Assembly: GCF_003987345.1 (NCBI RefSeq)
Contig: NZ_PIPP01000003.1
Coordinates: 310,001 to 374,000 of the forward strand
DNA: 64,000 nucleotides
Direction of reading: 5' to 3'
Source of the DNA: Aliidiomarina shirensis
GTDB taxonomy: Bacteria > Pseudomonadota > Gammaproteobacteria > Enterobacterales > Alteromonadaceae
Shown: piece by piece, positions 29,029 to 37,971 of the stretch
Layout: every line of letters begins with the position of its first letter
Position numbering within the stretch: the stretch's first letter is position 1
Position numbers and translations under genes: made by a program
The notes under the pieces: model-generated
Told to the model about the DNA's origin: nothing
Seen by the model: only the letters and a program-made list of their open reading frames with translations
Database searches by the model: none

Positions 29029-29856
29029 CTACCTTAACAAGGTTCCTAAAGTGAAACGAAGTGAGCGTGCTTTCGTGAGCAATTCGCCCTGCACATTTTC
29101 GATATCGCCACTTGAGCGCCACACGCTCGGAACTGATTTCCCACGGGCCGATTCCAATTTACGCAAAACATTATTCAAGTTCGATGCTGCGGCTTGATAA
29201 CGCCCTTGCTGCACGTGATCGTTAATATTCCGAGTTAACGCTTGTATTTCGCTACCGAATTGATCTTCCATACTGAACACGTGATTATACAGATAATTCG
29301 CTAAATCGCGTGCTTTTGCTGCCGCAACTACATTTGCATCACGATCATCAACAAGCAATATGAAATCTGAGAAATGCCCCGTAGAGCCACGCGCACGCAG
29401 GCTTCCTGCCGCCGTTAGCGTTGTAATATCTTCAAATTCACCGCCCGCATGCGAGCGGAATAAGCGAATGTTATCAGCATAAACAATACTAGTTGTATAA
29501 AGTTCAATTTCGGCTTCGCCAGAAAAGCTAAAGCCTCGATCTTGTTTTGGCTTTACCGAAATTAGAACTGGGAAGGTATCAACCGCCCACATATTAAAAT
29601 TATCGGGAAGTCGATTTACAATACGGTGATCGTTGGGGTCGAGTGCCTGCACCGAAAGGCTAACGTTATCTTCATTCAGGCCAATAGCTTGTGCGAACGA
29701 AATAGATAATTGCAGATCCATGCCATTCTCTAACACCAAATCTGCTGAAATTCGATTTGCGCTGAACTCGATTTCATTCGCGTTTGCGCTATTTGTAAGA
29801 GCCGGTTGTACCAGTAAGGTGGCAGCAACCGCAAAACCCATAAGATGTTTAAACAT
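29029..29856 (-). CDS. Secreted protein heading the kinase operon
   Basis: Protein of 275 residues with a type I signal peptide (cleavage probably after NSANA near residue 27). The mature part begins with a beta-rich region (about 30-170) and ends in a helical region with basic residues. I do not recognise the family. As first gene of the operon, six bases before the FHA-GAF gene, it could be a periplasmic ligand-binding or envelope partner of the kinase TPR domain; this is inference from position only. The 256 bases upstream should contain the operon promoter. Confidence 0.75.
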   Translation of the reverse strand: MFKHLMGFAVAATLLVQPALTNSANANEIEFSANRISADLVLENGMDLQLSISFAQAIGLNEDNVSLSVQALDPNDHRIVNRLPDNFNMWAVDTFPVLISVKPKQDRGFSFSGEAEIELYTTSIVYADNIRLFRSHAGGEFEDITTLTAAGSLRARGSTGHFSDFILLVDDRDANVVAAAKARDLANYLYNHVFSMEDQFGSEIQALTRNINDHVQQGRYQAAASNLNNVLRKLESARGKSVPSVWRSSGDIENVQGELLTKARSLRFTLGTLLR

Positions 29857-30046
29857 TTTACCTTCCTCATTATCAGGCCAAGGAAATCAACTCAAACATT
29901 ACTTATAGAACAGTGTTGCGTTGATTGCGTTGTATTGATCGCTTAGTGGCTAGCGAAATTTGTACCCGAAGCTGTAGTTGCTTCGTGCAAAGATAATGAC
30001 AATGGAAGGCGATTCAAGATATAGGGGTTTCCCCTCTAAATTACAC

Positions 30047-30081
30047 AAACGCCCTGATTCAGGGGCTGAATCAGGGCGTTT
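30047..30081 (-). terminator. Terminator after methyltransferase gene
   Basis: Perfect 15-base stem (30047-30061 / 30067-30081) with a five-base loop, 31 bases beyond the stop of the minus-strand methyltransferase gene and upstream of the kinase operon. The U tract is short. Confidence 0.7.
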
Positions 30082-30112
30082 CGTAGCATTTTAGCGCTTC
30101 AACTAAACATAC

Positions 30113-31090
30113 TTATTTGCTGGCGATAAACTGCCATGCAAATAATTGTTCACCGGCATTGAATTCCGTTACTTCAGCGCTGGCTTTGGCTTTTTCTGCC
30201 GCTTTTAGCCATTTTTTAGTATTGGCAGCTGTTAACGCCGCTTCACCATGATCGATCAAGCGTAAACGATGATCTTGTAGCATATTAAACGCAATCATCA
30301 GGTACTCAGCAGCTTGCACCGCTTTTTCCGTGGTGGTTGCGAAATTAATGAGTTCCAATACACGGCCAAAAATTTCATTCAACCAAACATGCTCTTCTGG
30401 CTTATTAAACTTCTCTTTTAGCGTTTGCATAATCCACTCAGTGGTGCGGCGCGACGCTAAACAAGCTTGATTTTTCTGCCATTCCTCGAAGCTCATTTTT
30501 TCCATTTGCATTGCTGCTAAGCGCAGCATCAAATCGGCTTGTAAGAACAATGGCGTAGTATTCAGAATATGCTGAAAAATCTCAGCGCCTTGCCCGGCTT
30601 CTTTTACCAGTTGCGATTTCTTGTGCTGCGCTAAGGCAACTATTTTACCGCCCGGTTTTAATACTCGCAGTGCTTCTACTAATGCCGCTTCGCTCTCACC
30701 ATATTCGAAACCAAATTGGCTTACCACGCAATCAACCGAGTTATCCGCAAACGGTAGCTTCTGCATATCGGTTTCACTGTGAAACGTGATCGATTCGAGT
30801 TGCTTGCTGATTTCTGGCTTTTCCGATAGCGATTTCACCGGGTTAATCGTGGCTATATCAACACCGTGAACTTGCCATTTCTTGCCATTTTTCTTAGCCC
30901 ATTCGCTAATCATTAGTGCGGCTGCACCATTCCCGGAACCCACATCAACAATAACGGCTTCTTTGCCAAGAAACGCGAGGTTTTGGCTCCAAAAATTACT
31001 AACATCATTCGCGTAAGTTTGGGCCACTTCACCTTCAGAAAAGCTGCTTACCGTACGCGAAAGAAGCCAATGATTACTCCAATGATTCAT
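30113..31090 (-). CDS. Class I SAM-dependent methyltransferase
   Basis: Protein of 325 residues. Residues 45-160 form a Methyltransf_11-type Rossmann domain: motif I VIVDVGSGNGAAALMI, acidic post-I VDIA, and VDCVVSQFGFEYGESEAAL with the downstream LRVLKPGGKIVAL. The C-terminal 150 residues are helical. The family is clear but the methyl acceptor is unknown; a role in lipid, quinone or small-molecule methylation is possible. It stands alone, divergent from the malic enzyme gene and closed by a strong hairpin. Confidence 0.85.
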   Translation of the reverse strand: MNHWSNHWLLSRTVSSFSEGEVAQTYANDVSNFWSQNLAFLGKEAVIVDVGSGNGAAALMISEWAKKNGKKWQVHGVDIATINPVKSLSEKPEISKQLESITFHSETDMQKLPFADNSVDCVVSQFGFEYGESEAALVEALRVLKPGGKIVALAQHKKSQLVKEAGQGAEIFQHILNTTPLFLQADLMLRLAAMQMEKMSFEEWQKNQACLASRRTTEWIMQTLKEKFNKPEEHVWLNEIFGRVLELINFATTTEKAVQAAEYLMIAFNMLQDHRLRLIDHGEAALTAANTKKWLKAAEKAKASAEVTEFNAGEQLFAWQFIASK

Positions 31091-31267
31091 AATATTATCT
31101 CTTTACCGCTGGTTGTTTTATGCCGTGCTGAAATACCAACACCCTAAAATAAGTACCTTACTCTTAATGGCAATTACGATACTCGAAATGAACAAAACAC
31201 TGAAGTGGTTTCGTGCTCAATAGGCGATTAATCAAGGCAAAACGCGCGCAATCAACAAAGGTAAGAT

Positions 31268-31295
31268 TTGTTTAATGCGGGAAACCCATTACACT
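31268..31295 (+). promoter_or_regulatory. Probable promoter of malic enzyme gene
   Basis: TTGTTT (31268-31273) and TACACT (31290-31295) with a 16-base spacer. Transcription would start near 31302, giving a leader of about 90 bases. Confidence 0.45.
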
Positions 31296-31309
31296 TCTCC
31301 ATAGCAATG

Positions 31310-31358
31310 TTAGGCTGTCGTTATTATTCACCGAAACAACTAAAATAACGCAGCCTAA
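31310..31358 (+). promoter_or_regulatory. Leader hairpin of malic enzyme gene
   Basis: Arms 31310-31324 and 31345-31358 pair (TTAGGCTG-CGTTAT with one bulged base; 20-base loop), ending 35 bases before the start codon and followed by TTTC. It could be a weak attenuator or a stability element. Confidence 0.4.
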
Positions 31359-31393
31359 TTTCATTCTGATGCAGAAAATGGATTACATAACAC

Positions 31394-32638
31394 ATGAGCG
31401 ATTTTCGTCAGCAAGCACTTGATTACCACGCGCTACCAACACCGGGCAAAATTAGTATAGAGCTTACTAAACCTGCTGAAACCGTGCGCGACCTCGCATT
31501 GGCGTATAGTCCGGGTGTCGCCGAACCAGTACGCGCTATTGCTGAAAATCCAGATGATGTTTATCGCTATACCGCTAAGGGCAATTTAGTAGCGGTCATC
31601 AGCAACGGTACCGCCATTCTAGGGTTAGGTAATTTAGGCCCGGCGGCGTCGAAACCTGTAATGGAAGGTAAAGCGTTATTGTTTAAACGATTCGCTGGCC
31701 TTGATTCCATTGATATTGAGGTTACGCATCGTACCACGCAAGATTTTATTAACACCGTAGCCAGCATTGCCGGTACGTTCGGTGGTATTAACTTAGAAGA
31801 TATTAAAGCCCCCGAGTGCTTTGAAATTGAGCAAGCGTTAATCGAACGCTGCGATATTCCTGTATTTCATGATGATCAACATGGCACCGCCATTGTTACC
31901 TCGGCTGGCTTGTTAAACGCACTTGAGATTCAAGGCAAAGATATTTCTACGGTACAAATCGTGTGCATGGGTGCTGGCGCTGCGGCGATTGCCTGCATGG
32001 AATTACTAATAAAGTGTGGCGCACAACGCGAACACATTTACATGCTTGATTCAAAAGGCGTGATTCATACTCGCCGCACCGATTTAAACGAATACAAACA
32101 ATTATTTGCCAACAATACCGATAAGCGCAGCTTACAAGATGTCATTACTGGCGCGGATGTATTTGTAGGTGTATCGGGCCCCGATTTATTTAGCGCCGAA
32201 GATCTCTCACTAATGGCCCCGAATCCTGTGGTGTTTGCCTGCTCCAACCCAGACCCAGAAATTCATCCTGATATCGCTAACGCCACCCGTGATGATTTAA
32301 TTATGGCTACGGGCCGCTCGGATTATCCTAACCAAGTGAACAACGTGCTGTGCTTCCCGTTTATATTCCGCGGTGCACTTGATGTGCGTGCCAGTGCTAT
32401 TAACGATGAAATGAAGTTAGCCGCGGTAACCGCTATTCGCGAATTAGCGCAAGAGCCGGTTCCTGAATCCGTGTTAAAAGCCTCTGGTGTTGATAGCCTT
32501 TCGTTTGGCCGCCAATATATTATTCCGAAGCCTATGGATCCTCGCTTGTGTCAGCGAGTAGCTCGCGCAGTAGCCGAGGCTGCTGTGGCTAGTGGTGTTG
32601 CACGCATTGATTTGCCGAAAAATTACATGGCGGAATAG
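31394..32638 (+). CDS. Malic enzyme, short NAD(P)-dependent form
   Basis: Decarboxylates malate to pyruvate with reduction of NAD(P)+. At 414 residues it has only the catalytic malic-enzyme domains and lacks the phosphotransacetylase domain of the long MaeB type. Seen are the N-terminal YSPGVAEPVRAI, the catalytic region VAVISNGTAILGLGNLGP with the metal-binding EDIKAPECFEIE and PVFHDDQHGTAIV, and the nucleotide-binding VCMGAGAAAIACM. It supplies pyruvate and reducing power, useful for growth on amino acids such as histidine-derived glutamate. Stand-alone gene with its own promoter and leader hairpin. Confidence 0.93.
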   Translation: MSDFRQQALDYHALPTPGKISIELTKPAETVRDLALAYSPGVAEPVRAIAENPDDVYRYTAKGNLVAVISNGTAILGLGNLGPAASKPVMEGKALLFKRFAGLDSIDIEVTHRTTQDFINTVASIAGTFGGINLEDIKAPECFEIEQALIERCDIPVFHDDQHGTAIVTSAGLLNALEIQGKDISTVQIVCMGAGAAAIACMELLIKCGAQREHIYMLDSKGVIHTRRTDLNEYKQLFANNTDKRSLQDVITGADVFVGVSGPDLFSAEDLSLMAPNPVVFACSNPDPEIHPDIANATRDDLIMATGRSDYPNQVNNVLCFPFIFRGALDVRASAINDEMKLAAVTAIRELAQEPVPESVLKASGVDSLSFGRQYIIPKPMDPRLCQRVARAVAEAAVASGVARIDLPKNYMAE

Positions 32639-32765
32639 CGACAAACCTTCGGGCGATGCTATCTTTAAATCACGATCGGCATTATAACTAGCCGTCGATA
32701 ACACCATATTTTTTACGCCGATGTTTTTGGGTAAGTATTGTTTAGGTATGGATTGAGGTATGAAA

Positions 32766-33221
32766 ATGAAAAGTTCAGTGCTGCAAACATTAGTGATCGT
32801 GAGCTCGTTATTCATACTGGCTGCATGCCAGAGTGCGCCAGGTGAGGGCGATGATGGCGAAAATGCGCGTGTTGAATTAAGTTACAACCCAACGATTTTA
32901 CGCCCATTCCCCGACGACCCAGGCATGACTATTCGCCATTCCGGGCCTATCGATGTGGAATGGTATGATGAAGAATTGGAAAAAGCACACCGTGCATTTG
33001 TAGCTGGTGGCGAGCGTTCAGAAGATAAACCCGCCATTTTACTGGAAGCGGAACGGCACCTGCGCCGGGCACTTAGCCAGCCTATTCGTTTTGGCGTAAG
33101 CGGCAACCGCTTATGGATAGAACCTCGCGGCGCTGAAGTAAACTACCGTGATGTAGTGCAAGCTTTTGCCGCCACCGGCCTATTCCGAACCGTGCAAGTG
33201 AGCCATTTGCGCTACCAGTAA
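32766..33221 (+). CDS. Small predicted lipoprotein
   Basis: Protein of about 151 residues with a lipoprotein signal peptide and lipobox LAAC (residue 21). I chose the ATG at 32766 because GAGG lies seven bases upstream; the ATG at 32760 would be only one base from it. The mature protein is acidic with a helical middle and a short C-terminal beta-rich region. No family is recognised. It is followed by a strong bidirectional terminator. Confidence 0.7.
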   Translation: MKSSVLQTLVIVSSLFILAACQSAPGEGDDGENARVELSYNPTILRPFPDDPGMTIRHSGPIDVEWYDEELEKAHRAFVAGGERSEDKPAILLEAERHLRRALSQPIRFGVSGNRLWIEPRGAEVNYRDVVQAFAATGLFRTVQVSHLRYQ

Positions 33222-33254
33222 CCCTGGCCTTTGCAAAAACAATTCTATGAAATG

Positions 33255-33284
33255 AAAGCAGCTTCCTTGAAGCTGCTTTTTTAT
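33255..33284. terminator. Bidirectional terminator
   Basis: AAAGCAGCTTC / GAAGCTGCTTT stem of 11 pairs with a three-base loop and a T run on the plus strand, between the small lipoprotein gene (+) and the HI0933-family gene (-), whose stop lies in the T run. Confidence 0.85.
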
Positions 33285-34483
33285 TTAGCCACCGATTCGC
33301 CGCACACCCAACCGGAGCTCCATGCCCATTGGAAATTATAGCCGCCTAGCCAGCCGGTAACATCGAGCACTTCGCCGATGAAGAACAGGCCGGGCTGTAG
33401 TTTGCTTTCCATGGTTTTCGAACTTACTTCATTTACGTTCACACCACCGATGGTAACTTCGGCGGTGCGATAACCTTCAGTGCCGTTCGGTTTTATTGGC
33501 CATGCGGTAAGGTTGTTAGCTACCCGTTCGATTTCGGTATTGCTCAAATCTGCTAAATTCTTAGTGGGCCAATGGCCGTATTTCGCCAGCACTTGCACCA
33601 TTCGTTTCGGTAGATATTTGCTGAATATACTTATCAAGCCGCTGCGCGGTTGCTCTGCTTTCGCCTCCTGAAGAAGCGCGAGCGCATTTTCGTTCGGTAA
33701 TAAGTTTACAGCCACGGTTTCACCGGGTTGCCAAAACGATGATATTTGCAGCATCGCCGGGCCACTTAAACCACGGTGCGTGAATAACATCGCTTCACGA
33801 AAAGAAGCTCGGTCATTACTTGCTACTACATCGCTGGCTACACCGGAAAGTTCAGCAAAGGCTTCTTTATCGGTATCGTGCAGGGTAAACGGAACGAGCC
33901 CGGCACGCACTGGCACAATGCTATGGCCAAACTGCTCACCCAGCTTATAACCGAAGGGCGTGGCTCCAAGTTTTGGCATGGATAAACCGCCACAAGCCAC
34001 CACTAAATTCTTACAAGAAAATTCGCCTTGCGAGGTTTTTACGAAGTACGCGCCATTCTCATGCTGCACCGAAAACACTTCAGTGCGCAGTTGTACTTTC
34101 GCGCCAGCCGAGCTGCACTCTTGCATTAGCATCCGCACAATATCTTTCGCCGAATCATCACAGAACAGTTGGCCTAGGGTTTTCTCATGCCATGGTATGT
34201 TGTGTTTATCCACCATGGCTACGAAATCCCATTGGGTATAACGGCTCAGGGCTGATTTACAAAAATGGGGATTTTGCGAAAGGAAGTTTTCTGGGCTGGT
34301 ATACATATTCGTGAAATTACAACGGCCACCACCCGAGATAAGAATTTTCTTACCTGCTTGTTTCGCATGATCAAGCACCACCACAGATAAGCCACGCTTC
34401 GCCGCCGTAGCCCCACACATTAATCCCGCCGCACCGGCACCAATAACAAGCGTGTTTACATTTACAATATCGTTCACTGGCAT
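33281..34483 (-). CDS. HI0933-family FAD-dependent oxidoreductase (YhiN-like)
   Basis: Flavoprotein of 400 residues with an N-terminal Rossmann FAD motif VIGAGAAGLMCG (about 12-23) and the family signature GKKILISGGGRCNFTN. The C-terminal region ends with LFFIGEVLDVTGWLGGYNFQWAWSSG, the second FAD-binding motif of this family. Members are widely conserved; their physiological reaction is not firmly known to me. It is convergent with the lipoprotein gene and follows the YfcC transporter gene on the same strand, separated by a terminator. Confidence 0.9.
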   Translation of the reverse strand: MPVNDIVNVNTLVIGAGAAGLMCGATAAKRGLSVVVLDHAKQAGKKILISGGGRCNFTNMYTSPENFLSQNPHFCKSALSRYTQWDFVAMVDKHNIPWHEKTLGQLFCDDSAKDIVRMLMQECSSAGAKVQLRTEVFSVQHENGAYFVKTSQGEFSCKNLVVACGGLSMPKLGATPFGYKLGEQFGHSIVPVRAGLVPFTLHDTDKEAFAELSGVASDVVASNDRASFREAMLFTHRGLSGPAMLQISSFWQPGETVAVNLLPNENALALLQEAKAEQPRSGLISIFSKYLPKRMVQVLAKYGHWPTKNLADLSNTEIERVANNLTAWPIKPNGTEGYRTAEVTIGGVNVNEVSSKTMESKLQPGLFFIGEVLDVTGWLGGYNFQWAWSSGWVCGESVAK

Positions 34484-34524
34484 GCTTTGGGGTGTCCGCT
34501 AATAGGTAAAAAAACAAATACGAA

Positions 34525-34558
34525 AATAACGCTCAAAGCTTTCACCTTGAGCGTTATT
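34525..34558 (-). terminator. Terminator of YfcC-family gene
   Basis: AATAACGCTCAA / TTGAGCGTTATT stem of 12 pairs with a ten-base loop, followed on the minus strand by a T-rich stretch ending in seven T residues. Confidence 0.8.
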
Positions 34559-34620
34559 GTATGCCTCACTGCTCATGCAGTATTGGCGTGCTAACTGATT
34601 GGCTTAGCCGATTCCGAAAC

Positions 34621-36021
34621 TTAGGATATCGGTATATCTGCGCCATAGCCGAATACTACGGCGAGTATCAAAACTATGGTAGCGAACAGCATTAACTTAC
34701 CAAGTAGTGGCATACAAAAGCGGAACCAACGATCGTAAGGCACGCCAGCAATACCGATGATACCCATCAATACGGCGTTGGTAGGTACAATCATGTTCGA
34801 GAAGCCATCACCAAACTGATAGGCCAATACCGCAACCTGCCGTGGAACGCCCACTAAATCACTCAGTGGCGCCATGAGTGGCATGGTTACAAACGCTTGC
34901 CCTGATCCTGAAGGTACAAATAGGTTCAAAATAGTTTGAATCACTAACATACCTACCGCAGAAGCCGCTGCAGGCACGTGCGATAAAGGCATAGCAAGGC
35001 CATTAACAATGCTGTGCAGAATTTGCCCATCTTCAAGAATAAGGGCAATACCTCGAGCTACACCTATCAGCACGGCTGTGGTGGTTAAATCTTTCACACC
35101 TTCGATAAAGCTATCAGCCGCCTCATCGAATTTTAAACGGCCCAATACGGTAATGAGCAAACCCCAACCCACAAAGCACGCACCCAGTTCGTATAAGTAC
35201 CAACCGTATTGTGAAATGCCATAGCTGGCGATAGCGATGGTACCTATAAAAGTACCCAGAATCATTCGGTGGCGATTATTTAACTCTGGGTACGCAATAG
35301 TTTCCTTTCCTTCCAGTGGACAGGGCAGATCTGCAACCATTGATTGGCTTGGATCGGCAATCACTTTTTTCGCGTAGGTCCAAACATGATGGAAGGCAAT
35401 CAAAATGAAGGGGACAATTATAACTAAGCGAAGCCACAAGCCTGAGTGCAATGGCACTTCCGCAATGCCTTGTGCAATTAACACCGTGAATGGATTAAAT
35501 GCCGAAGCACCATAACCTACGCCGTAACCCGCTACTGTCATCCCTACCGCGGTCATAGCATCAAGGCGCATCGCTTTACATAGGCCTACTAGAATTAATA
35601 CGAAGGGAATATATTCACCCGCCGTGCCTATAGCGGCTGAAGCTAGCGAGAAAAAGAAAATAACCATGAAGATAAGCTTCTGTGGTTTATCGCTATGCTT
35701 TTTCAATAACCGACCGATGAGCGCATCAACGGTGCCCGTGCGCCGCGCAATGGCTAACACACCACCCACGATAAACACGAAAAAGATAATATCTTGAGCC
35801 GCTGCGAAAGCGCGTGGCACCGCAGTTAGCAATTGCCAAGGCGTTAGATATTGGCGCTCATCAACTAATGAAAACGTGCCTGGAATAACTACTTCGCGAT
35901 TCGCATCATTAATGAAAGTTTCGAAAAAGCCCTGCGGTACTACCCAGGTTGCCAACATCGCGATGATCATCATGCCGAACAGCAGCGTCAGGGTATGCGG
36001 AACCTTGAATGCTTTAGCCAT
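34621..36021 (-). CDS. YfcC-family inner-membrane transporter
   Basis: Polytopic protein of 466 residues with about twelve hydrophobic segments, starting at the ATG at 36021. Motifs such as IIFFVFIVGGVLAIARRTG, AGEYIPFVLILVGL and NLFVPSGSGQAFVTMPLMAP place it in the YfcC/C4-dicarboxylate-like (DcuC-related) family, which includes arginine/ornithine or other amino acid transporters. The substrate is not certain; amino acids or dicarboxylates are the best guess. It stands alone between two terminators. Confidence 0.85.
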   Translation of the reverse strand: MAKAFKVPHTLTLLFGMMIIAMLATWVVPQGFFETFINDANREVVIPGTFSLVDERQYLTPWQLLTAVPRAFAAAQDIIFFVFIVGGVLAIARRTGTVDALIGRLLKKHSDKPQKLIFMVIFFFSLASAAIGTAGEYIPFVLILVGLCKAMRLDAMTAVGMTVAGYGVGYGASAFNPFTVLIAQGIAEVPLHSGLWLRLVIIVPFILIAFHHVWTYAKKVIADPSQSMVADLPCPLEGKETIAYPELNNRHRMILGTFIGTIAIASYGISQYGWYLYELGACFVGWGLLITVLGRLKFDEAADSFIEGVKDLTTTAVLIGVARGIALILEDGQILHSIVNGLAMPLSHVPAAASAVGMLVIQTILNLFVPSGSGQAFVTMPLMAPLSDLVGVPRQVAVLAYQFGDGFSNMIVPTNAVLMGIIGIAGVPYDRWFRFCMPLLGKLMLFATIVLILAVVFGYGADIPIS

Positions 36022-36161
36022 AAGAAAGACCTATATATTGTTATTGTATGAAAAACTGTGGCTAAGAATACCTGAACCACGTAAAGCAACCAAGATTAAC
36101 TTTGTTTCAATGTGTTTTACCGTTAACCTAAGTGCACTTAAAGTATTTCAGGAGTAGCCGT

Positions 36162-36719
36162 ATGAAGCGTTGTTTTATGCTGTTGAGCGTATTTCTTCTT
36201 TCTTCCTGTGCACAATTCACCGATATGGTGAGTTACCGCATAAACGAAAGCCAATTAGAGCAATTAATTTTACAACAAGCTGAAAAGCAGCAACCTGCCG
36301 TGAGCATTATGGGCTTCTCGGTGCCTTTAGAAATCACCTCGTTAACCGCTGAGATCGGCCCAGAACAAACCGATATCGTGCGCTTACAGGCTGGTTTTAA
36401 TCTGCCGATTGAAGTTTTTGGCCGTAGCTATCCAGTAGCATTAAATCTGGGTGTTGAAGGTGCGCCAATGTACGATGGCAATGAAAAGGCCGTTTATGTC
36501 CGCCGATTAAATGTGGTGAATTCATCGATTAATGCTGGCGGTTATTCCGGGAGCTTAACGGGGTTAAATGGCCAAGTTTTAGAAATTCTGGATGAATTTA
36601 TGAGCCAACAACCGGTGTATCGCCTAGATCCAAACGATCGCACACAGCAGCTTTTAATGCAGGTTCCACTTTCATTAACCGTGGAAGAGGGCGCGTTAAG
36701 AATTTCACCGGCTCGCTAA
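36162..36719 (+). CDS. DUF1439 lipoprotein (YceB-like)
   Basis: Lipoprotein of 185 residues. The ATG at 36162 has an AGGAG site seven bases upstream; the frame is open further upstream from a GTG at 36132. A signal peptide with lipobox LLSSC (about residue 15) is followed by a DUF1439 domain (SYRINESQLEQLI, LGVEGAPMYDGNEKAVYVRRLNVV, YRLDPNDRTQQLL). YceB-type lipoproteins are related to TULIP-like lipid-binding folds. It is convergent with rsmJ, only 23 bases apart. Confidence 0.85.
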   Translation: MKRCFMLLSVFLLSSCAQFTDMVSYRINESQLEQLILQQAEKQQPAVSIMGFSVPLEITSLTAEIGPEQTDIVRLQAGFNLPIEVFGRSYPVALNLGVEGAPMYDGNEKAVYVRRLNVVNSSINAGGYSGSLTGLNGQVLEILDEFMSQQPVYRLDPNDRTQQLLMQVPLSLTVEEGALRISPAR

Positions 36720-36742
36720 CGGCCGATGGATTCGCAACCAAT

Positions 36743-37534
36743 TTAAACGTTAACTTTGGGATAAGGCTGCTTGATATAAACATCAAAGCGATGTTTTTTA
36801 CTGGCAATCTGGCTGCTTGGCGTTTGCCCTGCTAGAAACGGGGCTTTCGCTGGGCGCTTCACTACAACTCGACAACTCGCCAGCGCTAATGCAGCAGGTA
36901 ACAGGCCATCGGCATCAAGATCCGCCCCCACTAAATGTTGCAACACCTGCATATCTTTTTTAACAGCGGCTGATTTCTCTCGCTCTGGAAACATAGGATC
37001 GAGATAAACAGCATGGGGCTGTAGTTTGCTAAATTCCTCATGCAGACTTTCTTTATCGAGCAAACTACCCGCAGGCAATACATGCACGCGCTGAGAACTC
37101 CAGTGGCCATCGCCATGAAATTGCTGCAAGTGCAGCACGGCTTGATGTAAAAGCGCATGAATCGCCGGGTTTCGCTCTAACATCCACACTTCACAACCTG
37201 CATGCCCTAACATCAAGCTATCGCGCCCAAGCCCTGCGGTGGCATCTAACACTTTTGGCCGAAAGCCTTTACCCAAGCCGAGGGCTCTAACCACAGCTTC
37301 TTGGCGGCCGCCACCTAATTGCTGGCGCCATGCCTGCGCGCCACGCGTGTAATCCAGAATCAATGGTTGATATTCGGGCTTGCTACGCCAGCGTAACTGC
37401 AAGCCTTCGCGGGTAAGTTCAAGAATGAAATCGGCCTCGGTATCCGTTGTCGGCAACCCAAATTCAGCAGCTAACGCCGCAGCCGCTGATTGTAACTCTG
37501 GCTCTGCCGCCAAAAGCGGAACGGGGAAACTCAC
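36743..37534 (-). CDS. rsmJ: 16S rRNA (guanine1516-N2)-methyltransferase
   Basis: Methyltransferase of 263 residues that modifies G1516 of 16S rRNA. The family-specific motifs VLDATAGLGRDSLMLGHAGCEVWMLERNP (about 95-125) and YLDPMFPER, followed by VVKRPAKAPFL, are all present. The ATG at 37534 overlaps the elaA stop by four bases, so it is translationally coupled to elaA and belongs to dam-elaA-rsmJ. Confidence 0.95.
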   Translation of the reverse strand: MSFPVPLLAAEPELQSAAAALAAEFGLPTTDTEADFILELTREGLQLRWRSKPEYQPLILDYTRGAQAWRQQLGGGRQEAVVRALGLGKGFRPKVLDATAGLGRDSLMLGHAGCEVWMLERNPAIHALLHQAVLHLQQFHGDGHWSSQRVHVLPAGSLLDKESLHEEFSKLQPHAVYLDPMFPEREKSAAVKKDMQVLQHLVGADLDADGLLPAALALASCRVVVKRPAKAPFLAGQTPSSQIASKKHRFDVYIKQPYPKVNV

Positions 37535-37971
37535 GGGCGATATTCCATTAGGCGATGTGGAATACCATCTTCTAAGTATTCCTCGCCAATAATTTTAAAG
37601 CCAAGCGAACCATAAAACTCCAGTAGGTAGGTTTGCGCATTCAACTCAATAGGCTGATCTGGCGCGCGCGCAAGAATTTCTATTACCGCTCGTTTCATGA
37701 GTTCACGCCCATAGTTCTTTCCTCTGCCACGTTGATTAACAACTACCCGACCAATCTCGGAAGTTTCATTGCCGGGGCAATGTAATCGGGCATACGCAAC
37801 AAGACCTTGGTTATCGTACCCACATAAGTGCAGCCAATTCGCATCAGTGCCATCGATATCGGGATACACACAGTTTTGCTCAACAATGAAAATATCTTGC
37901 CGCAGTTTGAGAATATCGTGTAGTTGAAGTGCGTTGAGCTCATCTAACTGGCTAGCGCTGAATTGCAGCAT
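37531..37971 (-). CDS. elaA: ElaA-family GNAT acetyltransferase
   Basis: GNAT-fold protein of 146 residues. The N-terminal LRQDIFIVEQNCVYPDIDG is diagnostic for ElaA, and the acetyl-CoA loop reads RVVVNQRGRGKNYGRELMKRA. ElaA substrates are not established. The ATG at 37971 overlaps the dam stop (TGATG) and has a GGAGG site five bases upstream. Coupled on both sides to dam and rsmJ. Confidence 0.9.
   Translation of the reverse strand: MLQFSASQLDELNALQLHDILKLRQDIFIVEQNCVYPDIDGTDANWLHLCGYDNQGLVAYARLHCPGNETSEIGRVVVNQRGRGKNYGRELMKRAVIEILARAPDQPIELNAQTYLLEFYGSLGFKIIGEEYLEDGIPHRLMEYRP

Larger units (their letters stand above)
31091..31393. other. Divergent intergenic region, methyltransferase/malic enzyme
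   Basis: A 303-base region without a credible gene. On the plus strand it holds a likely sigma-70 promoter and a leader hairpin before the malic enzyme gene, annotated separately. No other repeat or operator stands out. Confidence 0.6.
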
